Assembly (NCBI GenBank): GCA_028875655.1 | Contig: JAPPCX010000085.1 | Coordinates: forward strand, 73,887 to 112,953 | Length of the DNA: 39,067 bases | Origin: Chloroflexota bacterium | GTDB taxonomy: Bacteria; Chloroflexota; Dehalococcoidia; Lucifugimonadales; UBA3495 | Direction of reading: 5' to 3' | Shown here: positions 1 to 7,612 of the stretch, in pieces | Layout of the letters: each line of letters opens with the position of its first letter | Position numbering within the stretch: position 1 is the first letter of the stretch | Notes under the pieces: generated by a model | What the model saw: only the letters and a program-made list of their open reading frames with translations | Database searches by the model: none | What the model was told of the DNA's origin: nothing | Translations under genes and position numbers: made by a program

Positions 1-22
1 CCACGCTACGCTCGCAATGACA
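1..22. repeat. Truncated copy of a hairpin repeat cut by the window edge
   Basis: Bases 4-22 match the right arm of the long hairpin at 24971-24989 with one mismatch, and the preceding CCA also matches. The left arm would lie outside the window. This is a dispersed palindromic (REP-like) element, not a gene. Confidence 0.75.
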
Positions 23-93
23 GCTTAAGAACGTGGGTACTCGTAAAGAGCAGCGCGAGATTAGCGTCCGCGCCTAACGGCTCCTGACCTGCC

Positions 94-2565
94 ATGCGGC
101 TGGTACCCGATCTGATCCTGGCCGCCCTGGTTGCCGGAGTTGGGGTTGGCGTTTGGTTCGACTGGCCGCAAACCTCGGCGTTGCCGTTGCTTCTGCTGGC
201 GCTGGCGGCGTTAGGCTTCGCGCTCGCTTCCAGGTTGCTCGGGCTGCCGGCCGGGCCGATGCTGCTGGCCGGCGTATTGATCTTCGGGGTTTGGCGAGCC
301 GAGTCAGCGGATGCGTCGCCGCTGCCCTTGATCCCGACCGGATCAAGCATCGCCGCCACCGTGCAGGTAGCCGACGCGCAGGAAACCTCGGGCAGCAGGT
401 ACCGCTTTCGGGGCCGGGTAGTGGCGGACGCCGGCGGCGAGGCAAGTGGCCTTCCGGTGGGCGCCAACCTGCTGGTCTATGCATTGCCGCCGGATGCACT
501 GGTGGCGCAGCGGAGCCGGCCATTTCTGCGCTACGGCGATACCCTGCGCGTGTCCGGCAGCGTGGAGCGTCCGGAACCCATTGGCGATTTCGACTACGCT
601 GCGTGGCTGGAATCCCAGGGTATCGCCGGCGTGATGTGGGCGCGACAGGTCGAGTTGGTGGCAACGGACGGCGGGTCAGCAGCAACGGCGGCGCTTCATC
701 GCATCCGGACTTCGCTGGCAGCGGCGATCCAGCGGTCGATACCGGAACCACAGGCCGGTTTGGCGCAGGCGTTGCTGTTGGGCATCAGGTCGGAACTGCC
801 TCAGCCGGTTAAGGAGTCCTTTCGCACGGCGGGAATGTCGCACCTGCTGGCGATTTCGGGCCTGCACGTGGGCATCGCCATGGCGTTGACGATGGCAGCG
901 GGGTCTGCACTGGCGGGTCGGAACAATCCGGGAGCGATTTTGTTCGCCGCGCTGGTGGTATGGGCTTACGCTGTCCTATCGGGATTGGACCCGCCGGTGG
1001 TGCGGGCCGCGATTATGGGCAGCCTGTTTTTGCTTCAAGGGCTGCTGGGGCGAGGGATGCGCGGCTTGACGGCGCTGCTGCTGGCCGCGATGGTGATGCT
1101 GATGATCGACCCGCACCTGTTCAGCAGCCTGTCGTTCCAACTCAGCTTCACGGCCATGGCCGGCGTGATCCTGGGTTTGCCGCTGATAACGGCTCTGACC
1201 GCCGCCGTGTCCGCACCGCTGTCTGGTTCGCAATCGGGGCCGGCGCGCTGGGGAGGTTATGGGTTGTCGCTGCTGATTGCGTCGGTGGTGATCTCAACCA
1301 CAACTACCCTGGCGACGCTGCCGCTGGTGGCGTGGCATTTTGGCGAAATCCCGGTGATGAGTGTTCCGGCGACTGTCCTAGCGATGCCAGCAATGGCGGC
1401 TGCGCTGTTGGGCGCCGCGGCTACGTCCGTTGCGGGGCTGTTTGCGCAACCGCTGGCATCGGTCCTGGGCACGCTGGCCTGGGCGCCGTTGGCGTGGATG
1501 ATCTGGGTGGCTGACGCGATGCCGCCGATGCTGTTGCCGGCGCCGTGGCTGACAGCCCCGGTGGCGGCAGGCTGGTTGGGTATGACCGGGCTGTTGGCGG
1601 TTCTGGCGGCGTCGGGGCGGACGCGCCGCGCCGTTGCGGGCTTGCGGAGGCGCCCCCGTTGGCGTCCGACCGGATTGCCGGCTTTACTGGCCGGCGTGGT
1701 TCCAGCAACGGCTATCGCGGCTCTGCTGCTGTTCGGTCAATTCGCAAGCGCCAAATCCGACGGCTTGCTGCACGTGTATGCGCTGGACATTGGCCAGGGC
1801 GACGCGATATTCGTGGTCACTCCCCGGGGGCATCAGATGCTGGTGGACGGCGGCCCTGACGCCGAGACTACGCTGGCGGCCGTGTCATCTCTGATGCCTC
1901 CGGGGGATCGCTCGCTGGACGTAGTGGCCGCGACGCACCTGGACGGCGACCACGTGGGCGGGCTGCTGGGCGTGCTGGATAGATACCAGGCCGGGGTCGT
2001 GCTACAGGGTGCGGACACACCACAAGGATCCGCTTTACGTCCGCAGTGGGAGGCGGTATTGAGAGATCGGGAGCATCCGACGGCGGGGATCCATGCCGGC
2101 CATAGCATCGAACTGGGGGCGAACGTGACGTTGGAAACGCTATACCCACCGCCGGAAGGGTTGCCGGCCGGGATAGAAAAGAACGCCAACAACGGCAGCC
2201 TGGCGCTGCGGCTGGACTACGGGGAAGTGTCCTTTCTGCTGACGGGCGACATCGAGGCGGACGCGGAAAGGCATCTGGTAGCGGTCGCTGGAGACAAACT
2301 GCGGGCAGACGTGCTCAAAGTCGGCCATCACGGGAGCCGGACTTCCACGACGCAGTCTTTTCTGGAGTTGGTGAATCCCCGCAGCGCGGTTATATCGTCG
2401 GGACGCGAGAACCAATACGGTCATCCGCACGGCGATGTGTTGCAGCGGCTGGAATCGTCAGTAGGAGCGGAGCAAGTGTTTCTGACGGCCCGGGACGGGA
2501 CGGTGGAGTACATCAGCGACGGCGAATCGTTATGGGTGAAGACACACGGGGAGGGAGAGCAGTAG
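94..2565 (+). CDS. comEC: ComEC/Rec2 DNA-uptake channel protein
   Basis: Inner-membrane protein expected to carry single-stranded DNA into the cytoplasm during natural transformation. It is 823 aa, a full-length three-part ComEC. The N-terminus has hydrophobic segments and an OB-like DUF4131 region (about residues 1-190). A polytopic Competence domain (about 205-520) contains the family hallmark HLLAISGLHVG at 250-260. The C-terminus is a metallo-beta-lactamase-like domain (about 560-815) with a metal-binding HLDGDH at 615-620, a GD pair at 718-719, and a following GHHGS motif. The ATG at 94 is the first plausible start; no strong ribosome-binding site is visible. No other competence gene is nearby, which is common for comEC. 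The family assignment is secure. Whether the host is competent is unknown, since ComEC is often kept in bacteria never shown to transform. Confidence 0.95.
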   Translation: MRLVPDLILAALVAGVGVGVWFDWPQTSALPLLLLALAALGFALASRLLGLPAGPMLLAGVLIFGVWRAESADASPLPLIPTGSSIAATVQVADAQETSGSRYRFRGRVVADAGGEASGLPVGANLLVYALPPDALVAQRSRPFLRYGDTLRVSGSVERPEPIGDFDYAAWLESQGIAGVMWARQVELVATDGGSAATAALHRIRTSLAAAIQRSIPEPQAGLAQALLLGIRSELPQPVKESFRTAGMSHLLAISGLHVGIAMALTMAAGSALAGRNNPGAILFAALVVWAYAVLSGLDPPVVRAAIMGSLFLLQGLLGRGMRGLTALLLAAMVMLMIDPHLFSSLSFQLSFTAMAGVILGLPLITALTAAVSAPLSGSQSGPARWGGYGLSLLIASVVISTTTTLATLPLVAWHFGEIPVMSVPATVLAMPAMAAALLGAAATSVAGLFAQPLASVLGTLAWAPLAWMIWVADAMPPMLLPAPWLTAPVAAGWLGMTGLLAVLAASGRTRRAVAGLRRRPRWRPTGLPALLAGVVPATAIAALLLFGQFASAKSDGLLHVYALDIGQGDAIFVVTPRGHQMLVDGGPDAETTLAAVSSLMPPGDRSLDVVAATHLDGDHVGGLLGVLDRYQAGVVLQGADTPQGSALRPQWEAVLRDREHPTAGIHAGHSIELGANVTLETLYPPPEGLPAGIEKNANNGSLALRLDYGEVSFLLTGDIEADAERHLVAVAGDKLRADVLKVGHHGSRTSTTQSFLELVNPRSAVISSGRENQYGHPHGDVLQRLESSVGAEQVFLTARDGTVEYISDGESLWVKTHGEGEQ

Positions 2566-2606
2566 AAAGCGTTCCACGGGTGACACGTGCCCGCACTAAC
2601 CCGTTG

Positions 2607-2810
2607 CTAAATTACGCGAATGAAATCATGATCCTGGTCGTACCACAAATCGCCCCGCGTGCCACCGAGGGCCAGAAATTCTCCGACCGTCATACCTTCT
2701 CGGTAAAGGTCGAAACGATTGTAAGCAGTTCCCCACCGGCGTTTTGGGTTAGATTCGACCAACATGGTAATGACCATGCCATCTGCCAGAGGTTTACGTT
2801 TCTTGACCAT
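2607..2810 (-). CDS. Small hypothetical protein, 67 aa
   Basis: A short basic N-terminus (MVKKRKPL) leads into a mixed-charge sequence ending in DHDFIRVI. I do not recognise a family. It lies 69 bases downstream of the amidase on the same strand and could be the last gene of that operon. Its composition looks like a real small globular protein rather than an antisense shadow: it has balanced Asp, Arg, Tyr and Trp and no long Pro/Arg runs. No Shine-Dalgarno sequence is seen before the ATG, which lowers confidence. Confidence 0.55.
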   Translation of the reverse strand: MVKKRKPLADGMVITMLVESNPKRRWGTAYNRFDLYREGMTVGEFLALGGTRGDLWYDQDHDFIRVI

Positions 2811-2879
2811 GTCAAACTGATCGAAGGGGGAGTTGGGGGAACACCAAGCAGAGCCCTTTCAACTGCACCGCGCGGACCG

Positions 2880-4319
2880 CTACACCGGCGCGCGGCGGGT
2901 GTGCCAGTCGGTGGCCTGCTGGTAGGCGTAGGCGGCGCGGAGGATAGTTGCTTCGGCGAACGAGTCGCCGCCCAATTGCAGGCCGATGGGCAGCCCGCCG
3001 TCGGTGAAGCCGCCGGGGATGGATACGGCCGGCATACCGGCCAGCGGGTAGCATCCGGTGTAGGAGCGGCGGAAGAAGAAACGTTGGCGCACATCGTCGG
3101 CCGATTCGAAGGGCGCGGTGAGCGCGTCGTGGCGCGGCGCGGGATATGGAGCCGTAGGACACACCAGCACGTCAACCTGACGGAACGCTTCTTCGAACTG
3201 CCGGCGGAGCAGGACGCGGGCCTTCATGGCCCGGTTCTCCGCCTTGGCCGGCACCAGGGCGGCGGACTGGAGGCGGGTGCGGGAAGCGCGATCGAGCAGC
3301 TCGGGCGCGCGGCGCATGAGATCGTCGCGGGCGCCGGCTCCCTCGGTGTCGGCGATGCCCACGAAAATCGCGCCGGCGATTTCGGTCAGTGGCAGGGATA
3401 CTTCCGAGACCTCCGCCCCCAGGCCGGCCAGTGTTTCCAGGGCGGCGTCGGTGGCGCGGCGCACGTCGGGGTGCATATCGGGAGCGTCGCAAAGCTCGGT
3501 CATGCGGCCGATGCGCATACCGCGGATATCACCGTCCAGCATCCCGTGGTAGTCGGGCACCGGCCGGTGGCTGGTGGTGGGGTCGAGGGGGTCGTAGCCG
3601 GCGACGGCTCCCAGGACGAGGGCGCAGTCCTCCACGGTCTTGGTCATAGGCGACGCGGCGTCCAGGAACCAGCACATGGGGGTGATGCCGTGGCGACTGA
3701 TGCGGGTGAAGGTGGGACGCAGTCCGACGGCGTTGCAGTAGGAGGCGGGGCCGCGTCCGCTACCGCCGGTGTCCTCGCCGACGGATGCGGCGCAGAGGTG
3801 GGCGGCCAGGGCCGCGCCGGAACCGCTGCTGGACTCGCCGGGGGTGTGTCCGAAGCGCCAGGGGTTGTTGGGCGTGCCGTAGGGCGGGTCGGCGGTGCCG
3901 CCCATGGCCAGCTCGCTGAGGTTGAGCTTGCCCAGCAGGATAGCGCCGGCGGCCTTCAGGCGCGCTACGACGGTGGCATCGTCCGATGGGACGTTTTCAG
4001 CGTAGGCGCGGGAGCCGTTGCTGGTGAGGATGCCGGCGGTGTTGAACTGGTCCTTGATGGCTACCGGCGCGCCGAACAGTGGGGCGTTGATCAGGTTGTC
4101 GTCGCCGCGACGCAAGGCGTCGTCGATATCGGACGCGGCGCCCAGGGCCTCTTCTCGCGTCACGGTTATGTAAGCTTTTATGTCACCGTCGATGGCGTCG
4201 ATGCGGTTCAGGTAGGCGTTGACCGCATCGGTGGCGGTGAACTCGCCGGCGCGGATGGCGGCGGAGGTGGCGGCGGCGGAGAGGAAAACGATGTCGTCGG
4301 GGACAGAATTTGTTGCCAT
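2880..4319 (-). CDS. Amidase-signature (GatA-like) hydrolase
   Basis: Cytoplasmic amidase of the amidase-signature family, which hydrolyses amide bonds with a Ser-cisSer-Lys triad. With the chosen start it is 479 aa, normal for the family. The triad is read as Lys89 (VAIKD), Ser163 (GESSSGSG) and Ser187 (EDTGGSG). Spacings of 74 and 24 residues match the known family pattern. The start is the ATG at 4319 because it overlaps the stop of the upstream nucleotidyltransferase gene by one base (TAATG); a longer reading frame adds 29 residues unlike the family. A GatC-like protein is encoded three genes upstream, so this may be a GatCA/AtzE-type amidase. Without gatB nearby, a role in charging tRNA is not implied. 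The substrate is unknown. Confidence 0.9.
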   Translation of the reverse strand: MATNSVPDDIVFLSAAATSAAIRAGEFTATDAVNAYLNRIDAIDGDIKAYITVTREEALGAASDIDDALRRGDDNLINAPLFGAPVAIKDQFNTAGILTSNGSRAYAENVPSDDATVVARLKAAGAILLGKLNLSELAMGGTADPPYGTPNNPWRFGHTPGESSSGSGAALAAHLCAASVGEDTGGSGRGPASYCNAVGLRPTFTRISRHGITPMCWFLDAASPMTKTVEDCALVLGAVAGYDPLDPTTSHRPVPDYHGMLDGDIRGMRIGRMTELCDAPDMHPDVRRATDAALETLAGLGAEVSEVSLPLTEIAGAIFVGIADTEGAGARDDLMRRAPELLDRASRTRLQSAALVPAKAENRAMKARVLLRRQFEEAFRQVDVLVCPTAPYPAPRHDALTAPFESADDVRQRFFFRRSYTGCYPLAGMPAVSIPGGFTDGGLPIGLQLGGDSFAEATILRAAYAYQQATDWHTRRAPV

Positions 4320-4636
4320 TAGACAGCTCCAATACGTTGGCTGGCCTGGATGACTGCGTACTGTTGGGCAATGATGGCCTGGAAGTCGGGCGACGTATCG
4401 TGCCAATCCAGCACGTCAACGCGGAAGGGCAAGGTGGACTCCTGGAATGCCTCGATCAACAACCCCAAGCGTTGGAACCCCAACTCTTTGGGGCCGATCA
4501 CTGCCAGGTCCAGGTCCGACCACGGTTTCGTCCGGCCGGTTACCCGGGACCCGAAGGCGCGAACTTCGCATTCCGGGACATGTTCCCGGAGTATGCGTTC
4601 CACCTCTGCCAATTGCGTGGAGGTCATCTCAATCAT
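4319..4636 (-). CDS. mntA: MNT-type minimal nucleotidyltransferase (MntA-like antitoxin)
   Basis: Protein of 105 aa with the nucleotidyltransferase signature GS-X10-DXD: Gly29, Ser30, Asp41 and Asp43. A third acidic residue lies in the later RVDVLDW strand. In type VII toxin-antitoxin systems MntA-like proteins neutralise their HEPN partner by adding AMP to a tyrosine near its active site. The HEPN partner is the overlapping upstream gene. The ATG at 4636 overlaps that gene's stop by eight bases; another in-frame ATG at 4627 follows the stop by one base. The gene's own stop overlaps the amidase start, so all these genes are probably co-translated. Family assignment is firm; the toxin-antitoxin role is inferred from the pair. 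Confidence 0.85.
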   Translation of the reverse strand: MIEMTSTQLAEVERILREHVPECEVRAFGSRVTGRTKPWSDLDLAVIGPKELGFQRLGLLIEAFQESTLPFRVDVLDWHDTSPDFQAIIAQQYAVIQASQRIGAV

Positions 4637-5084
4637 TTCGGGCCTCCAAGGCGGCCAGCAACAGCCTGGCATCAGTCAGGAACGAGGGTATGGCAGCGTA
4701 CACAGCGTCCGCCGTTTCCTTCCGGTAGGTATGCGACGTGTCATTTCGCGCGAGGTGGTATTTCATCCACTGATCCACGCTTTGAATCAGCTGATGCTCG
4801 TATCCGTGGCGGAAAAGTTCGCGTCGGGTAACGCCGTCCGCCGTATTCGGGCTAACGTTGATTTCCAGCCATCGCTTGATGTACTTCCATGACATTTCGT
4901 AGGTGAACTCGAACCTTTTGATCACGCCTGCCTGTATCACCGTCTTCAAAGCGCCGTCCAGGTCCGGGTCCTGGCTGATCAACATCGCCTCGTCGAGACT
5001 GGCGATGGCGTCCTGAAAATTTATCAAGTCTAGGGGCATCGGTTTACGCGCCGTTGGGAAATAACCGAAGCGATCGGTCCTCAC
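4629..5084 (-). CDS. hepT: HEPN-domain protein (HepT/HI0074-like toxin, nucleotidyltransferase substrate-binding family)
   Basis: An all-helical HI0074-type HEPN protein, 151 aa from a GTG at 5084 or 136 aa from an ATG at 5039. It carries the HEPN ribonuclease motif RX4HXY as Arg113, His118 and Tyr120 (RNDTSHTY, longer numbering). In known HepT/MntA pairs, the HEPN protein cuts RNA and MntA AMPylates the tyrosine of this motif. The GTG start overlaps the GatC-like gene's stop as GTGA, which favours coupled translation. The ATG at 5039 gives an N-terminus (MPLDLINFQDAI) that looks more like the family, so the first 15 residues are uncertain. All key motif residues are intact, so it is probably active. 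Confidence 0.85.
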   Translation of the reverse strand: MRTDRFGYFPTARKPMPLDLINFQDAIASLDEAMLISQDPDLDGALKTVIQAGVIKRFEFTYEMSWKYIKRWLEINVSPNTADGVTRRELFRHGYEHQLIQSVDQWMKYHLARNDTSHTYRKETADAVYAAIPSFLTDARLLLAALEARND

Positions 5085-5272
5085 TCCCCCGTATCGGGGA
5101 AGATGGCGACGGGTTCGATGCCCTCGAGGTCGAGGTCGCGGAGACGGTCCAGCTCCTGCATGAGGCTGGTAAAGCGGTTGGCGACTTCGGGGACTTCAGC
5201 GTCGTCAATAGGTATGCCTACCAGTTCGGCGAGCATCTTGACCTGCATCTCCGATGCGTTTGTTTCAGGCAT
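5081..5272 (-). CDS. GatC-like small amidotransferase subunit
   Basis: Protein of 63 aa resembling GatC and the AtzG-type small subunits that wrap around an amidase partner. It has an N-terminal helix (VKMLAELVGIPI), a second helix (VANRFTSLMQELDRLRDLDL) and the characteristic LEGIEPVAIFPD tail. It is shorter than typical GatC (about 95 aa), as AtzG-type proteins are. A purine-rich GGGAG lies about eight bases before the ATG. The amidase partner is encoded downstream on the same strand, separated by the HEPN/MNT pair. It is the first gene of this minus-strand operon. A role as amidase small subunit is more likely than a tRNA-dependent amidotransferase, because no gatB is visible. Confidence 0.75.
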   Translation of the reverse strand: MPETNASEMQVKMLAELVGIPIDDAEVPEVANRFTSLMQELDRLRDLDLEGIEPVAIFPDTGE

Positions 5273-5369
5273 AGGAAGGCTCCCTTTCGGGGTTGGCGGT
5301 TGTTGGTGGAGGTACGATACGGATTGACGCCGGCAGTGTCAAACCGGGAACCCAAGGACAATTCGACTA

Positions 5370-7436
5370 CTAAAGCCAGTGCTGGAACCAGCCCAGCATC
5401 CGTTCCAAATAGGCTTGGCGCAAGGCAACGTGTCCGGTGCGGAGGAAGCCGTGGGAGCAGCCGGGGAACCGGACCATTTCGACCTCCTTGCCGAGGCGTT
5501 TCATAACCTGGAAGTACTGCTCGCTCTGCCCGATGGGGCAGCGGGCGTCGGCCTCGCCGTGCAGCAGCAGGACGGGCGTCTCCACCCGGGGAGCAAAGGT
5601 GATGGGCGAGCGCTGGAGCAGGCGGTAAGCGAGGCTGTCCACGCCCTCGGCCAGTTCGTTGACCAGGGGGCGGCTGATGGACATGCCGCCGGCCAGACGG
5701 TTGGCCCACTGGGTTTCGCCGAAGCTGGTGGCGATGTCGGACGTGCCGTACATGCTCCACAGGTCGATGCAGGGCGCGCCAGCGACGGCGGCGCGGAAAC
5801 GGGTGGTGTGGCCGATGGCCCAGGTTGTCATGTAACCGCCGTAGCTATAGCCGTGGATACCCAGGCGGTCCGTGTCCACGTAGTCGCGCTGGCATACGGA
5901 GTCAACGGCAGCCATGAGGTCGCGGTAGTCGTCGCCGCCCCAATCGCCGAGGACGGCGTTGACGAACTCCTCGCCATAGGTGGAGGACCCACGTGGATTC
6001 ACCGCAAGAGCCAAGTAGCCGGCGCCGGCCAGAACCTGGTGCCAGGGCACGAACGAATCGTAAAAGGCTCCGTTGGGGCCGCCGTGAATCTCAAGCACCA
6101 AGGGATACTTCAGGGTTGGGTCGAAATCGGGCGGGTGATAGAGGCGACATTCGATGTCATATTCGGCGGTTTCGATGGTGAACTTTTCCATGGGAGCCGC
6201 CCTGCGGTCAGCAAGCCAGGCATCGTTATGGGCCGTGAGCCGCCGGCGGTGGGTCCCAGCCACGTTCACGAGATGCAGGTCGGACGGCGCGGTTGGGCTT
6301 GAGGCGACGAGAGCGACGCGCTCTGCCGACGAGTCCATGGCGATGCCGGACAGCAATTCGCCGCCATCGGTGAGCGGTGCGGGTTGCGCCGGATCGCAGT
6401 TGTCAAGAACATCCAATGTGTACAGCCTGGTCTCACCGGAGGCATCGGCCAGAAACACGATCCGGTCGTTGTCGCCGTCTTTACTTCGCGTCCAGCGCAG
6501 TTCAAGGGGCGGAAAGATGCCGGGGTAGCCGAGGCACGGCCGGATGGCATCGTCGGTCAAGCGACGGGGCGGTTCGTTTTCCTCAAGGACGTACAGGTAC
6601 GCCTGCCACAGCACCATCAACCCCTCGCCTTCCCCACCGGCGGCGAGCAGACGATTGCCGTCGGGCGACCAAGCCACCGCGGCGGCGTCGGTCAGGCCAT
6701 GCGACCACAGTTCCGGTTCCGGCAAGGCATCGTCGGTCAGGTCAATCTCCAGGACGTACACTTCGTTGGTGGCGGCAGCGTCGCGGGAACCGGACCGGCC
6801 GGATATGAACGCGATGCGGTTGCCATCCGGCGACCAGGCGGGAGCCATGTCGTCCCAGTCGCCGTCCGTAACCTGGGTCGCTTCACCCGATTGCACGTCC
6901 ACCAGGAACAGGTGGAAGTGAGCATCGCCGCGCCACCCGATGGCGTCATGGCGGTAGCGGATGCGGCGCACGTTTCTCGCTCTGGGTTCATCGATGGTGG
7001 ATGCAGTTTGGTCAGCGCCAACGTCGGCCACCACCGCCAGCCGGGATGAATCGGGAGACCAGACGAATTCGCGCGCGCCGGAGGGGAGAGTAGTTAACTG
7101 CGCAGCCTCACCGCCGTCGGCCGGCATGAGCCAGACCTGGCGCTTGGTTTCCGGCGACTCATCGGCACGGAGGAATGCGAGCAGGGCGCCATTGGGGGAG
7201 TAGCGGGGATGGGTGTCGGAGTTGCCGCGGGTGAATGGCCGGGGTTCCGGGCGGTCGCCGCCACCGGGCAATTTGACCTGGTAGATGCGGGAGCGGCTAT
7301 TGGATGTTTCCGCGTCAATCCAGGAAAGGACGTACGCGCACCGGCTGCCGTCCGGCATAACGGTAGGGTCGGCCACACCGGTCAGGTGGCGAAACAGATC
7401 AGGGCCAATCGGCTTTGTCCCTATCGACTCTGTCAT
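5370..7436 (-). CDS. S9 family peptidase (prolyl oligopeptidase / acylaminoacyl-peptidase type)
   Basis: Serine peptidase of 688 aa. The N-terminal part is a beta-propeller with PD40-type repeats (WSPDSSRLAV, WSPDGNRIAF, WSPDGNRLLA). The C-terminal alpha/beta-hydrolase domain holds the triad Ser531 (GYSYGGY), Asp630 (GEADARCP) and His662 (CSHGF). The family removes peptides or acylated residues from the N-termini of short peptides. No signal peptide is seen, so it is probably cytoplasmic. I start at the ATG at 7436, with an AGGAG nine bases upstream, rather than the TTG one codon earlier. It is transcribed divergently from the MFS gene. Confidence 0.93.
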   Translation of the reverse strand: MTESIGTKPIGPDLFRHLTGVADPTVMPDGSRCAYVLSWIDAETSNSRSRIYQVKLPGGGDRPEPRPFTRGNSDTHPRYSPNGALLAFLRADESPETKRQVWLMPADGGEAAQLTTLPSGAREFVWSPDSSRLAVVADVGADQTASTIDEPRARNVRRIRYRHDAIGWRGDAHFHLFLVDVQSGEATQVTDGDWDDMAPAWSPDGNRIAFISGRSGSRDAAATNEVYVLEIDLTDDALPEPELWSHGLTDAAAVAWSPDGNRLLAAGGEGEGLMVLWQAYLYVLEENEPPRRLTDDAIRPCLGYPGIFPPLELRWTRSKDGDNDRIVFLADASGETRLYTLDVLDNCDPAQPAPLTDGGELLSGIAMDSSAERVALVASSPTAPSDLHLVNVAGTHRRRLTAHNDAWLADRRAAPMEKFTIETAEYDIECRLYHPPDFDPTLKYPLVLEIHGGPNGAFYDSFVPWHQVLAGAGYLALAVNPRGSSTYGEEFVNAVLGDWGGDDYRDLMAAVDSVCQRDYVDTDRLGIHGYSYGGYMTTWAIGHTTRFRAAVAGAPCIDLWSMYGTSDIATSFGETQWANRLAGGMSISRPLVNELAEGVDSLAYRLLQRSPITFAPRVETPVLLLHGEADARCPIGQSEQYFQVMKRLGKEVEMVRFPGCSHGFLRTGHVALRQAYLERMLGWFQHWL

Positions 7437-7523
7437 CAAGACAAGCTCCTGTCGGTCAGTTGGAAACAGTCGCGCAGAGGCGGTTTATCGGTTAGTAGTG
7501 TAGCGCACAATCGAATCGGTCGT

Positions 7524-7529
7524 ACTATA
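7524..7529 (-). promoter_or_regulatory. Possible -10 box for the S9 peptidase
   Basis: The minus strand reads TATAGT about 88 bases upstream of the peptidase ATG, in the divergent intergenic region. No good -35 hexamer is visible at the usual spacing. Confidence 0.3.
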
Positions 7530-7560
7530 ACGATTAATGATAGTAGCGCCGCGATTTTTC

Positions 7561-7590
7561 TTGACATGGCGTTGATGCCGGGCGCATACT
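7561..7590 (+). promoter_or_regulatory. Sigma70-type promoter for the MFS gene
   Basis: A perfect TTGACA at 7561-7566 and CATACT at 7585-7590 are separated by 18 bases. A GGGAGAGG ribosome-binding site and the ATG at 7613 follow at suitable distances. This is one of the clearest promoters in the window. Confidence 0.65.
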
Positions 7591-7612
7591 GCGCAAATTC
7601 AGGGAGAGGAAC

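Noticed and set aside
2532-4322. Long plus-strand open frame (about 596 codons) opposite the amidase
   Set aside because: Its translation is Gly/Val/Ala-rich low complexity with no family features, and the opposite strand encodes a full amidase with an intact triad. It is an antisense shadow caused by high GC.
2880-5272. A GatCAB tRNA amidotransferase operon
   Set aside because: No gatB is visible and the small subunit is short like AtzG-type proteins, so a stand-alone amidase is more likely.
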